Of a stretch of 64,000 nt of DNA, positions 57,501-64,000 are shown piece after piece; within the stretch, counting starts at the first letter, position 1, and every line of letters starts with the position of its first letter. The notes below the pieces were generated by a model, which saw only the letters and a program-made list of their open reading frames with translations, ran no database searches and was not told where the DNA came from. The stretch is taken from positions 1-64,000 of the forward strand of contig JACPFR010000019.1 in NCBI GenBank assembly GCA_016182905.1. Direction: 5' to 3'. A program made the translations under genes and the position numbers. The DNA comes from Elusimicrobiota bacterium. GTDB lineage: Bacteria; Elusimicrobiota; Elusimicrobia; UBA1565; UBA9628.

Positions 57501-57926
57501 TCATGGTTTTCCAGTGACCATCCGCACTTCAGGACCGTAGACATCAAAACTCAAGTCGATCCCATGATCCGCAAGGCGACGCATAATCAGCGATGGCAAG
57601 ACGTCTCCGCCATTGGCATCAAAGAACCAGCCGATGAAGAATTCGACGTTACCTCCATCCTGACGGATCTTGGCGACGGCACCGGCGATCGGATCGAACA
57701 ATCGAAGGCCCACTTCGATGGCGCCGCTCAGAGAATCGCCCTCGTAGTCCAAATCCTTACACCAATATGTATTAGGGTTTGTACCTTTGAGTTTTTGTCC
57801 TGTGGGGGTTTTGCGCTCCTCGCCGACCGTGCGGCTAATGTCAGGCTCGCAATTTAAAAGTTTTGTGATAGCCGCATGATCCCATTTCGGGTGTTTTATG
57901 CGAACGGAGATAACAACTCTATTCAT
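57501..57926 (-). CDS. DUF4279-family protein, possible immunity partner
   Basis: 141 residues from ATG 57926 (a longer ATG at 58004 would overlap the upstream gene). VVISVRIKHPKWDHAAITKL, EPDISRTVGE, WFFDANGGDVLPSLIMRRLA and DHGIDLSFDVYGPE fit DUF4279. No signal peptide, so cytoplasmic. It begins 16 bases after the stop of the large secreted protein upstream, and both are less GC-rich than neighbouring genes. That layout suits a toxin followed by its immunity protein. Function of DUF4279 is not established. Confidence 0.75.
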   Translation of the reverse strand: MNRVVISVRIKHPKWDHAAITKLLNCEPDISRTVGEERKTPTGQKLKGTNPNTYWCKDLDYEGDSLSGAIEVGLRLFDPIAGAVAKIRQDGGNVEFFIGWFFDANGGDVLPSLIMRRLADHGIDLSFDVYGPEVRMVTGKP

Positions 57927-57942
57927 TCGATTATGTCCATGG

Positions 57943-60471
57943 TCATTTACGATGATGCGTGAGGTTTTCCCAGGGCCCATGGTTGACCGCCTGCCCATCA
58001 CCATCGGTGCTTATTACTTCGCCCTCCGGTAAAATACCAACCCAATCCTTGGGTCCTGCTTCGATTCGTTTTTTGATTCCGTGAACTTGCGGGCGCGTTA
58101 AGCCGGCCCGGTCGATCGGCTTGGTGCCCGTAGGGGCGTCATCCGGCCGAGACTCAACCGCCGGTTTGCCGCGATCCTCATCAGGAGAATTGTCCTCAGA
58201 TTCGGGTGCCGGCACTTCGTCCTTGTTGGAGAAATTCTTAAGATCGGGTTTCCCGCCGGATTTGCTATCGCATCGATAGCGATTGCCAGACGATAGCGCC
58301 GTAGGAATCCCACCCTCGGGACAAGGCCGCTCAAGTACAACTATTGGGGTGCTATCTTTGAGGCCCTCAATCGAAGCCCCGAGAGTCACCCGATCTCCCT
58401 TGATCTCAAGTTCGGTTGTGTCCGCTTCTGGGAGAGTCCTGTCGATGCCGGGTGTGTCGCTGCCCGCGCTCCCGAGTTCGGGATGCTTTTCCTCCTCGCC
58501 GTCGAGCGCGGACATTTGATCCGCCTGCCTCTCTTTCAACATCCCGATCTTATCGCCCTTGGCCACTTTGCGCCGCACGCGCCCGGCCGTCTTCAGTCCG
58601 CGACGGCGCCGAATCTCATCCTCAAGAGAATCGAAAGTCGTTACGCGCGCGTCCTCGAGCGCCATGCAGGTGGCGCTCGCGACGCCAGAGCCGTCCGTCT
58701 TTGCGCCGGAGCATCTGATCTTTCCGCCGGGAGCGCCGGTAAACGACACGCCGCGCCCCGCGATACTGCCCTCCTTTCCTTTGAACGTGATCGTCGCGAC
58801 AGCTTGGAATTCTTCGCCTTGGGCCAAGGTCGATTTCAAAAGGCTTAGCTTTATTGAACTCGGCTTCAACGGGTCCGGCGGGGGCTTCGGCGCCGCTGGA
58901 ACGGGAGCAGGGTGCGCTTTGCGCCCGGTTGAGGGGCGATCGTCGATTAGCTTATGCTCTTTCTTCGGAGCGGACTGGAGAAGCTTTCCTAGCTTCCCAA
59001 GCATCGACCAAAGATTGGGACCGTCATAGGGAGCATTGCTGGAGGGACTGCTGTAACTCGGCGCCGCCCTGGGCAACTCGCATCCGCGCGGATCGGCGCA
59101 GACGCCCTTCGGAATTCGAACGTACATGGAGCTAAAGCTAGCTTCAATCGGACCATCGTTTTCCCTGGGGATGAAGGCGGCGGAGGCGGTCAGCAGGGAA
59201 CCGGTGCCTGACTCCGGAGCGACGGGAGCCTCGGGCAATTCCACAGTCTCGTTTTTGATCCAGTCTTTGATCGACGCGAGCCCGTAGGCCGAACCTTGGC
59301 CGCCGATGATCCCTGTCAATCGCCCAAGTCCATCGAAAAGAGGGCCGCCCGCCTGCGAGCCATCGACCACGGCGTCGGTGATGATCAGCGCGCCGTCCGG
59401 CCGGGCCAAGCCGCGCGTCACCGACCAAGGACCGCCCTGGATCGGATGACCGACGGCATAAGTGACGCGCTCCCCCTGTTCGAAGACCTCCGGAAGAACC
59501 AGAGGTGTCACGTCCGGCGAAGACTGAATGGACAGCAGCGAGAGAACGGGGCCGCGCCGGAGGTAGCCGGCGGATAGATGCTTGCCGGATTTCGTGATCA
59601 GGTCGGGAGCTTCGTAGGGATTCTCCGTGAACCGGCCGGAGACGAGCACGCCGGTCCGGCCTTCCACGAGCAGGACCGTGCCGGCGCCTTTCTCATTGCC
59701 CGAGACGACCTCGACGACCGCTTGCGTCTGCTCGGACAGGTCCGGACCATTCCACTTGAGCGCCGCTTGCGCCCCGGCCAGCTCGTCATAGATCTTGGCG
59801 CGGCGGCAAAACGCTTCGGCGCGCGGAGCTCCTAAAAAGGTTCGGTCGCCCAGCCGAAGCGACAAGGCCCGGGCCTCGGCCAATGTTTTGAGGTAGCCTA
59901 GGGCCGTCCATTCTCGGACGGAAGCGGCAATAAGTCCCCCCGGGGCCTCATTGGCCTTCGCGCGCTTGAGCTCGGCCTTCAGCCACAGGGCCAATTCCCC
60001 GGTTTGCGGGTCGGCGAAGAGGCCGTCGGATGCACGCAGCAAACCGAGACGATGCGCTCGGGCGCAGGCTTCACCCTCGGGATAGCGCAGCGCTTGCGTG
60101 TCGTCGAGAAGGGCGAGCGCGCGATAGACGCGATTGAGGGTTTGAGCGCGGTCGCCCGGATTGGGAATCAGTCCCTGGGGCGAGGTGTAATCGACGAGCA
60201 GCTTGGAGTCGCCGTCGTGATTCGCCGCGTCCCGGAATGACTCGTAGGCAAGGGCGATCGCCGCAAGCCGGGCGCCCAACTTGGATAGGTCGGCCGCGTC
60301 AAGTTCCCCCTCGGGAGCGGGTTCGCCCGCGGCCTCATGGGAATTCGAGGCGGCCGGGTCGGTGACCTCCGGAGCGGATTCCGCGTTCGCCAGGACCAAT
60401 CCGACCGGATTGGCGGCCGAAACATCGCTCGCAAGTACGCAAACGAGCGCCAATGCGAGGGAATACCTCAT
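57943..60471 (-). CDS. Large secreted protein with a degenerate trypsin-like domain and a toxin-like C terminus
   Basis: 842 residues. Signal peptide ([17 protein letters not shown]), a helical region (50-215), then a trypsin/DegP-like region (about 245-405) ending [20 protein letters not shown]. The residue aligned with the nucleophilic Ser of GNSGGPL is Ala and no catalytic His is visible, so it is probably a pseudoprotease. A Pro/Lys-rich linker (485-540), an Ig-like segment (545-620: [20 protein letters not shown]) and a variable charged part lead to [20 protein letters not shown] and [20 protein letters not shown], reminiscent of polymorphic-toxin tips. A DUF4279 gene follows 16 bases on. 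Confidence 0.7.
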   Translation of the reverse strand: MRYSLALALVCVLASDVSAANPVGLVLANAESAPEVTDPAASNSHEAAGEPAPEGELDAADLSKLGARLAAIALAYESFRDAANHDGDSKLLVDYTSPQGLIPNPGDRAQTLNRVYRALALLDDTQALRYPEGEACARAHRLGLLRASDGLFADPQTGELALWLKAELKRAKANEAPGGLIAASVREWTALGYLKTLAEARALSLRLGDRTFLGAPRAEAFCRRAKIYDELAGAQAALKWNGPDLSEQTQAVVEVVSGNEKGAGTVLLVEGRTGVLVSGRFTENPYEAPDLITKSGKHLSAGYLRRGPVLSLLSIQSSPDVTPLVLPEVFEQGERVTYAVGHPIQGGPWSVTRGLARPDGALIITDAVVDGSQAGGPLFDGLGRLTGIIGGQGSAYGLASIKDWIKNETVELPEAPVAPESGTGSLLTASAAFIPRENDGPIEASFSSMYVRIPKGVCADPRGCELPRAAPSYSSPSSNAPYDGPNLWSMLGKLGKLLQSAPKKEHKLIDDRPSTGRKAHPAPVPAAPKPPPDPLKPSSIKLSLLKSTLAQGEEFQAVATITFKGKEGSIAGRGVSFTGAPGGKIRCSGAKTDGSGVASATCMALEDARVTTFDSLEDEIRRRRGLKTAGRVRRKVAKGDKIGMLKERQADQMSALDGEEEKHPELGSAGSDTPGIDRTLPEADTTELEIKGDRVTLGASIEGLKDSTPIVVLERPCPEGGIPTALSSGNRYRCDSKSGGKPDLKNFSNKDEVPAPESEDNSPDEDRGKPAVESRPDDAPTGTKPIDRAGLTRPQVHGIKKRIEAGPKDWVGILPEGEVISTDGDGQAVNHGPWENLTHHRK

Positions 60472-60477
60472 CGCCGA

Positions 60478-60483
60478 AGGGTA
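60478..60483 (-). promoter_or_regulatory. -10 element, leaderless spacing, secreted toxin-like gene
   Basis: GC-TACCCT on the minus strand ends 6 bases before the ATG at 60471. Confidence 0.5.
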
Positions 60484-60526
60484 GCCCCTAACCCCGAATC
60501 GGTCAAGTGACCGGTGGGCCTCACCT

Positions 60527-61252
60527 TCATGGGCTGGACGGGCTCACCACGACGTGGGGTTTCGCGGCTTTTCGCGCTCTAAGGTAAATACTTCGGCCGA
60601 AGCTCCGACCAACCATAGGGTCCACAACGTAGGTGAACGGGAATATCACGTTGTCGTAAAAAGTCATCGATCCGGGCGTGATGTTCCCGTCGCCCCACTT
60701 GAGCAGCTTGTAGATGCCGAAGGCGATAAAACCGACTGCGTCGACGTTAAACACTTCCTCCACTTCGAATCCCGCCGTTCTGACCTTTTCTAAGAGGTCC
60801 GCGCGGTCATATCGCCGAAAGTGATGCACCAGCGCATCCAGGTGTCCGTATAAAATCTGCGCCGCAGGAAGGTAAAGGTTGAGTATGCCGCCGGGTTTCA
60901 ATTTCGCGTACAGGTCCCGCAAGGTTCCCCTGTCGTTCTCTATATGTTCAAGGACGTTCACGCTCACGATCCCGTCGTACTGGCCCGGGAGATCTTCCAG
61001 TTTCCCGGCCACCGTCCGGGCCAGAGGCTTCAAGGCGTCATAAAACTGCGGCTCGTTCTCGACGCAATCGATCAATTTCCCCTTCTGTTTGAACCTCTCC
61101 AGGAAGTCCCCGAGCCCGGGCCCGAACTCGAGCAGCTCCCCGTCCATCTTCAGCCCCCGGCAGATCAGGTTGAAAACATAGTTGTTGTACTTGACCAACG
61201 ACCGGGTCGCGATCAAGTGGCTGGTGCCCTTGTACTCCGCCTTCTCTAGCAC
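60527..61252 (-). CDS. Class I SAM-dependent methyltransferase
   Basis: 241 residues starting at GTG 61252, overlapping the SDR stop by 7 bases. Motif [16 protein letters not shown], acidic VENEP, motif post-[21 protein letters not shown] and [32 protein letters not shown] is typical of methyltransferases in glycan and lipid clusters. The C-terminal part has a hydrophobic stretch ([15 protein letters not shown]). Substrate unknown; co-transcribed with the SDR. Confidence 0.88.
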   Translation of the reverse strand: MLEKAEYKGTSHLIATRSLVKYNNYVFNLICRGLKMDGELLEFGPGLGDFLERFKQKGKLIDCVENEPQFYDALKPLARTVAGKLEDLPGQYDGIVSVNVLEHIENDRGTLRDLYAKLKPGGILNLYLPAAQILYGHLDALVHHFRRYDRADLLEKVRTAGFEVEEVFNVDAVGFIAFGIYKLLKWGDGNITPGSMTFYDNVIFPFTYVVDPMVGRSFGRSIYLRARKAAKPHVVVSPSSP

Positions 61253-61980
61253 AGCATCTTCCCCGCGGGATCCAGCCGCAGGACCGCGCCGGTCGGCAGC
61301 GCGCAGTCGTCGAGCGCGAGCGTCACGAACGCCTGCGCCGCGACGGCCGGGCTCTTGATCGTCCTCGGGTCCTCGTCCGGCGCCGCCGCGGCCCGCATCG
61401 CCGTCGCCGTCGGCCCCGGGCTCAGCGTGTAGAACCGCAGCCCGAGCGCGCGCGTCTCGTCGGCCCACACCTGGGTCAGCCCCTCGAGCCCGAACTTGCT
61501 CGCGGCGTACGGACCCCAGCCGGCCGTCCCCTTGCGTCCCTGGCCCGACGACACGTTGATCACCACGCCGCGCTCCCGCTTGAGCATCGAGGCGCGCAGG
61601 ACCTCGCGCGTCATGAGGAACGGGCCGGTCAGGTTCGCCGCGATCGTCGCCCGCCAGTCGCCGGCGGAGACCTTCTCGAGCGCCCCCCGCGGGCCCAGGA
61701 GGCCGGCGTTGTTGACCAGGACGTCGATCCGCCCGAACTCCTTGACCACGGCCGCGATGAACTCCGCGACCTGCCCCTCGTCCGTCACGTCGCAGCTCTC
61801 CGCGACGACCTTGGCCCCGAGCGCCCGCAATTCGGCCGCGACGGCCCCCAGGTTCGCGGCGTTCCGGCCGCAGATCGCGACCTGGGCGCCTTCCTTGGCG
61901 AAGGCGATCGCGGCGGCCTTGCCGATGCCCTGGCCGCCGCCGGTGATGAGAACCGTCCTCTCGCGGAGGCGTCCGTTCAT
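61246..61980 (-). CDS. Short-chain dehydrogenase/reductase
   Basis: 244 residues, classical SDR: TGGGQGIGKAAAIAFAKEGA (TGxxxGxG), NNAGLLGPRG, catalytic Ser in VINVSSGQG and YAASK (Tyr-x3-Lys). FabG-like in length; a fatty-acyl or sugar substrate cannot be separated by sequence alone. First gene of a two-gene operon with a perfect TATAAT 6 bases before its ATG. Confidence 0.92.
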   Translation of the reverse strand: MNGRLRERTVLITGGGQGIGKAAAIAFAKEGAQVAICGRNAANLGAVAAELRALGAKVVAESCDVTDEGQVAEFIAAVVKEFGRIDVLVNNAGLLGPRGALEKVSAGDWRATIAANLTGPFLMTREVLRASMLKRERGVVINVSSGQGRKGTAGWGPYAASKFGLEGLTQVWADETRALGLRFYTLSPGPTATAMRAAAAPDEDPRTIKSPAVAAQAFVTLALDDCALPTGAVLRLDPAGKMLC

Positions 61981-61986
61981 GGCGGC

Positions 61987-61992
61987 ATTATA
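61987..61992 (-). promoter_or_regulatory. -10 element, leaderless spacing, SDR operon
   Basis: The palindromic ATTATAAT gives TATAAT on the minus strand ending 6 bases before the ATG at 61980. Confidence 0.7.
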
Positions 61993-62004
61993 ATAGATTT
62001 CTGA

Positions 62005-62010
62005 TACCAT
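62005..62010 (+). promoter_or_regulatory. Candidate -10 element of the gene at 62020
   Basis: TACCAT ends 9 bases before the ATG at 62020; divergent from the SDR promoter. Confidence 0.35.
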
Positions 62011-62019
62011 AGCCCCCGC

Positions 62020-63450
62020 ATGAAGAAGATGTCGTGGACCGACGGTCAGGCGACGGCGGCGGTGTTCTTCGCCGTCCTCTTCCTGAACCTGTCGATCCGG
62101 TCGCTGTTCTACAACTTCGACGGCGTCGCCTGCGCCATCGCCGTGGAATTGTCGGACTTCAAGCATCTCGTCCATGGCAACCACTTGGCGTACGGCGTCG
62201 TGGGCTGGTGCTTCGATCGCCTCTGGCGTTTTCTCGGGTATCAAGGCCAATCGGTGCTCGTTCTCCAGGTCCTCGACTCCGTTCTCGGCGCCGCAGGCGC
62301 CGCCGTCTTCTCGTCTCTTCTCCGCCGCATGGGGCGCGGCGAACGTGAATCCGTCCTCGCCGCCGCCGCGCTCGCCGTCTGCCACGCCTGGTGGTTCTGG
62401 AGCCTCGAAGCCCAGGTCTACATGCTGGGTTCGCTGTTCGCCGTCTTGGCGGCCCGAGAAGCGCTGTCCGATCATCCACGGCCGGGCCTGGTCGGCGTTT
62501 GGCACGCGGGCGCGATCCTGGGCCATGTCGGGCATGTGATGGCGCTGCCCGCGTTGTTGTTCGTCCTCGCGCGAAAAAAGGGCCCGCGCGAGGCGTTCCC
62601 TTATTTGAGTTCTCTCTTCGTTGCCGTAGCCGTTCCCTATATCTGCGCCGGCCTCTTTGCCGTAAAGCCGCAGAACATGAACGAATTGAGGCTCTGGCTC
62701 CTGGGAAGCGCCGCCCTCACGACGGACCGCTCGTTCCTGTGGCATTCCATACCTTTGTCCGCCGCGATCCCTTCCTGGCTCGGGATGTCCCTGCGCATCT
62801 TCACCGAGTTCGTCGGCCTCCAGGTCTTCGCTTGGTCCGCCGGCGTCGTCCTCGCCGTCCTTCCCGTCCTCGCCGCCGCGCGCGGCGCCGTCGACCGGTC
62901 CCGCGAGGCGCTGTTCTGGCTTCTGTGGCTGGCGGGCTACGCCGTTCTGTTCATCGCTTGGGAGCCGTACACCATCGTCTATCGCGTCAGCGACCTGATC
63001 GCGCTCTGGGCCCTGGCGACCCTCGGCCTGAAGGCGCTTCCCGCGCGGGCGCGCCTCGGCGCGCTGGCCGCCTGGACGGCCGCCGCCTTCGCCTTCAACC
63101 TCGCCTACGTCGTGCGCCCCGCCGCGGACCCCGCGAACAACCCCGACCTCGTCGAGGCCGAGTGGACGAGGACGAGCGCGCCGCCCGAGGCTTGGGTCCT
63201 GGCGAACGGCCGCGGCGCCGTGTACATCCCTTATTTCGCCGGCCGCCGCCCGGTGAACCTGCGCTACTTCACCGACGAGAAGGCCCTGCACGCGAAGCTC
63301 GACGAGCTGGCGAAGGCGGGGCAGGTCGTCTACGTCAGCGGCCGCACGCTCGAGGAGGAAGGCCTGCGCGCCAAGCTCGAGCGCTACGGCCTCGAGCCCG
63401 CCGCCGCGTCCGGGAACCTCACGATGCACCTCGTCCAACGCTTCAAGTAG
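62020..63450 (+). CDS. Polytopic GT-C-like membrane protein, function unknown
   Basis: 476 residues with about 9-10 spans and a C-terminal soluble domain (about 380-475: WVLANGRGAVYIPYFAGRRP and VVYVSGRTLEEEGLRAKLER). The first loop (FYNFDGVACAIAVELSDFKH) has an acidic residue where GT-C enzymes bind their donor, and SLEAQVYMLGSLFAVLAARE resembles DUF2723-type proteins. Probably an envelope glycosyltransferase, but no single family is certain. Codons in bases 62200-62750 are less GC-rich than at the ends. Confidence 0.7.
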   Translation: MKKMSWTDGQATAAVFFAVLFLNLSIRSLFYNFDGVACAIAVELSDFKHLVHGNHLAYGVVGWCFDRLWRFLGYQGQSVLVLQVLDSVLGAAGAAVFSSLLRRMGRGERESVLAAAALAVCHAWWFWSLEAQVYMLGSLFAVLAAREALSDHPRPGLVGVWHAGAILGHVGHVMALPALLFVLARKKGPREAFPYLSSLFVAVAVPYICAGLFAVKPQNMNELRLWLLGSAALTTDRSFLWHSIPLSAAIPSWLGMSLRIFTEFVGLQVFAWSAGVVLAVLPVLAAARGAVDRSREALFWLLWLAGYAVLFIAWEPYTIVYRVSDLIALWALATLGLKALPARARLGALAAWTAAAFAFNLAYVVRPAADPANNPDLVEAEWTRTSAPPEAWVLANGRGAVYIPYFAGRRPVNLRYFTDEKALHAKLDELAKAGQVVYVSGRTLEEEGLRAKLERYGLEPAAASGNLTMHLVQRFK

Positions 63451-63476
63451 GGAACTTTTCCCGCCTCTCGATCGTA
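63450..63476 (+). repeat. Related repeat element beside the third toxin-antitoxin unit
   Basis: GGGAAC-N9-CTCTCGATCGTA, with the same spacing as the two 44-kb copies and the same orientation relative to the following toxin-antitoxin genes. It begins at the last base of the preceding gene's stop codon. Confidence 0.6.
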
Positions 63477-63499
63477 AGATAGTATGGAGACATTAGGCC

Positions 63500-63537
63500 T
63501 TGACGGCGTCTATTTCTCATATTATACTAATATATGA
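63500..63537 (+). promoter_or_regulatory. Promoter and palindromic operator of the AbrB-type antitoxin operon
   Basis: TTGACG (63500-63505), a 17-base spacer and TATACT (63523-63528). The inverted repeat TCATAT (63517-63522) / ATATGA (63532-63537) straddles the -10, as expected for autorepression by the antitoxin. Confidence 0.75.
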
Positions 63538-63551
63538 ATATAGGAGATAAT

Positions 63552-63827
63552 ATGAGCAAACTTGTCGCAGTGTCCCCCATCGGGAAGAACGGGCAGACGG
63601 TGGTTCCCGCGAAGATCCGGCGTCTCTTCAAGCTTGAGCCCGGCAAGGGCATGGTCGGCTTCTACCTCAACGCCGGGCACATCGAGCTGGCTCCCATATC
63701 CGTGCTCCGCGAAACAAGCGAATACACGGAAGCCGAGCTGGATAAGGTCGAAAAGCTCGGCCGCGCGCGCGGGGGCAAAAGATTCAAGAGCGCCCGCTCC
63801 GCCGCCGCCCACCTGAAAACGTTGTAG
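63552..63827 (+). CDS. AbrB/MazE-type (SpoVT-AbrB) antitoxin
   Basis: 91 residues: swapped-hairpin domain VSPIGKNGQTVVPAKIRRLF and LEPGKGMVGFYLNAGHIELA, then a basic C-terminal tail (LGRARGGKRFKSARSAAAHL) for toxin binding. The ATG at 63552 has an AGGAG site 5-9 bases upstream; ATG 63534 overlaps the operator. The toxin gene begins 4 bases after its stop. Confidence 0.9.
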   Translation: MSKLVAVSPIGKNGQTVVPAKIRRLFKLEPGKGMVGFYLNAGHIELAPISVLRETSEYTEAELDKVEKLGRARGGKRFKSARSAAAHLKTL

Positions 63828-63831
63828 AACC

Positions 63832-64000
63832 ATGCGCGTCTCCTTCGCCCCGGCGTACTTGAAGCAGTTGAAGAAACTCGACCCCCAGGTGAAGGAAGAC
63901 GCAAAGGAGGCGACCGGGAAGGTCATGGACTTCTATGAATTCGGGAACAAGCCGCCGGGCCTCGGCGTCAAGCGCTTGCGCGGGGACATATGGGAAGCGC
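63832..64000 (+). CDS. RelE/ParE-like toxin (3' end cut by the window)
   Basis: 56 residues are visible: MRVSFAPAYLKQLKKLDPQV then KEDAKEATGKVMDFYEFGNK and GLGVKRLRGDIWEA. The start F.P.YLKQLKKL and the KRLRGDIWE strand are those of RelE/ParE-fold toxins. It follows the AbrB-type antitoxin by 4 bases. Catalytic residues near the C terminus lie outside the window, so activity cannot be judged. Confidence 0.85.
   Translation, partial: MRVSFAPAYLKQLKKLDPQVKEDAKEATGKVMDFYEFGNKPPGLGVKRLRGDIWEA

Overview
The window is about 70% G+C, densely coded bacterial DNA from a Gram-negative-type (diderm) organism: it carries an LptD-like outer-membrane protein, a Pal/CpoB/TolB set, a TonB-dependent receptor and many lipoproteins. 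Three tandem type IV pilin-like genes with the [20 protein letters not shown] prepilin signature and a VEKGRF continuation, GT-C/TMTC-like membrane proteins with TPR tails, and many free-standing receiver domains fit a high-GC member of Elusimicrobiota. That placement is inference from gene style; no rRNA or taxonomic marker was tested.

Layout. 1-9.7 kb: tail of a TMTC-like TPR protein, a secreted subtilase, a DsbA-like/MauE-like redox pair, receiver domains, a PAS-GGDEF diguanylate cyclase, phosphoglycerate mutase and pal-cpoB-tolB. 9.7-14.5 kb: a long palindrome, a histidine kinase/OmpR-type regulator pair, three pilin genes (only the middle one intact) and a complete TMTC-like protein. 14.6-21 kb: a 969-residue internally duplicated membrane protein, a receiver domain, a saccharopine-dehydrogenase-family oxidoreductase and small envelope proteins. 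21-26.2 kb: a secreted cyclophilin and an amino-acid uptake/catabolism set (APC permease, aldehyde dehydrogenase, class III aminotransferase). 26.3-31.3 kb: a sensory operon (TonB receptor, YfiR-like protein, histidine kinase, Rcp1-like receiver). 31.3-42.6 kb, minus strand: housekeeping and envelope genes (ppiB, tdk, sugar-nucleotide dehydratase and epimerase, lptD, ROK kinase, folC, murA, prmC, prfA, rpmE), many joined by 4-base start/stop overlaps. 43-44.7 kb: a lower-GC toxin-antitoxin cluster (intact yefM-yoeB, a brnA-like antitoxin with a remnant toxin, a frameshifted toxin with its antitoxin). 44.7-52 kb: hydrolase, M23 peptidase, rho, coaE, rhomboid, polA, trxA. 52-62 kb: surface-glycan genes (GT-C proteins, GT2, cupin, methyltransferases, SDR) interrupted by a lower-GC pair that looks like a secreted toxin-like protein plus a DUF4279 partner. 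62-64 kb: another GT-C-like membrane protein and an AbrB/RelE-type toxin-antitoxin pair cut by the window edge.

Two window-scale observations stand out. First, 17 genes on both strands have a TAnnnT (-10-like) hexamer ending only 5-7 bases (12 of them exactly 6) before the start codon and no Shine-Dalgarno sequence, which predicts widespread leaderless transcription; downstream operon members use Shine-Dalgarno sites or start/stop overlaps instead. Second, between prfA and prmC there are two tandem, nearly identical 14-codon micro-ORFs, translationally coupled to prmC, whose differences are mostly synonymous.

No tRNA, rRNA, CRISPR array, complete insertion sequence or prophage was recognised. 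No stretch longer than 300 bases lacks a gene or pseudogene.
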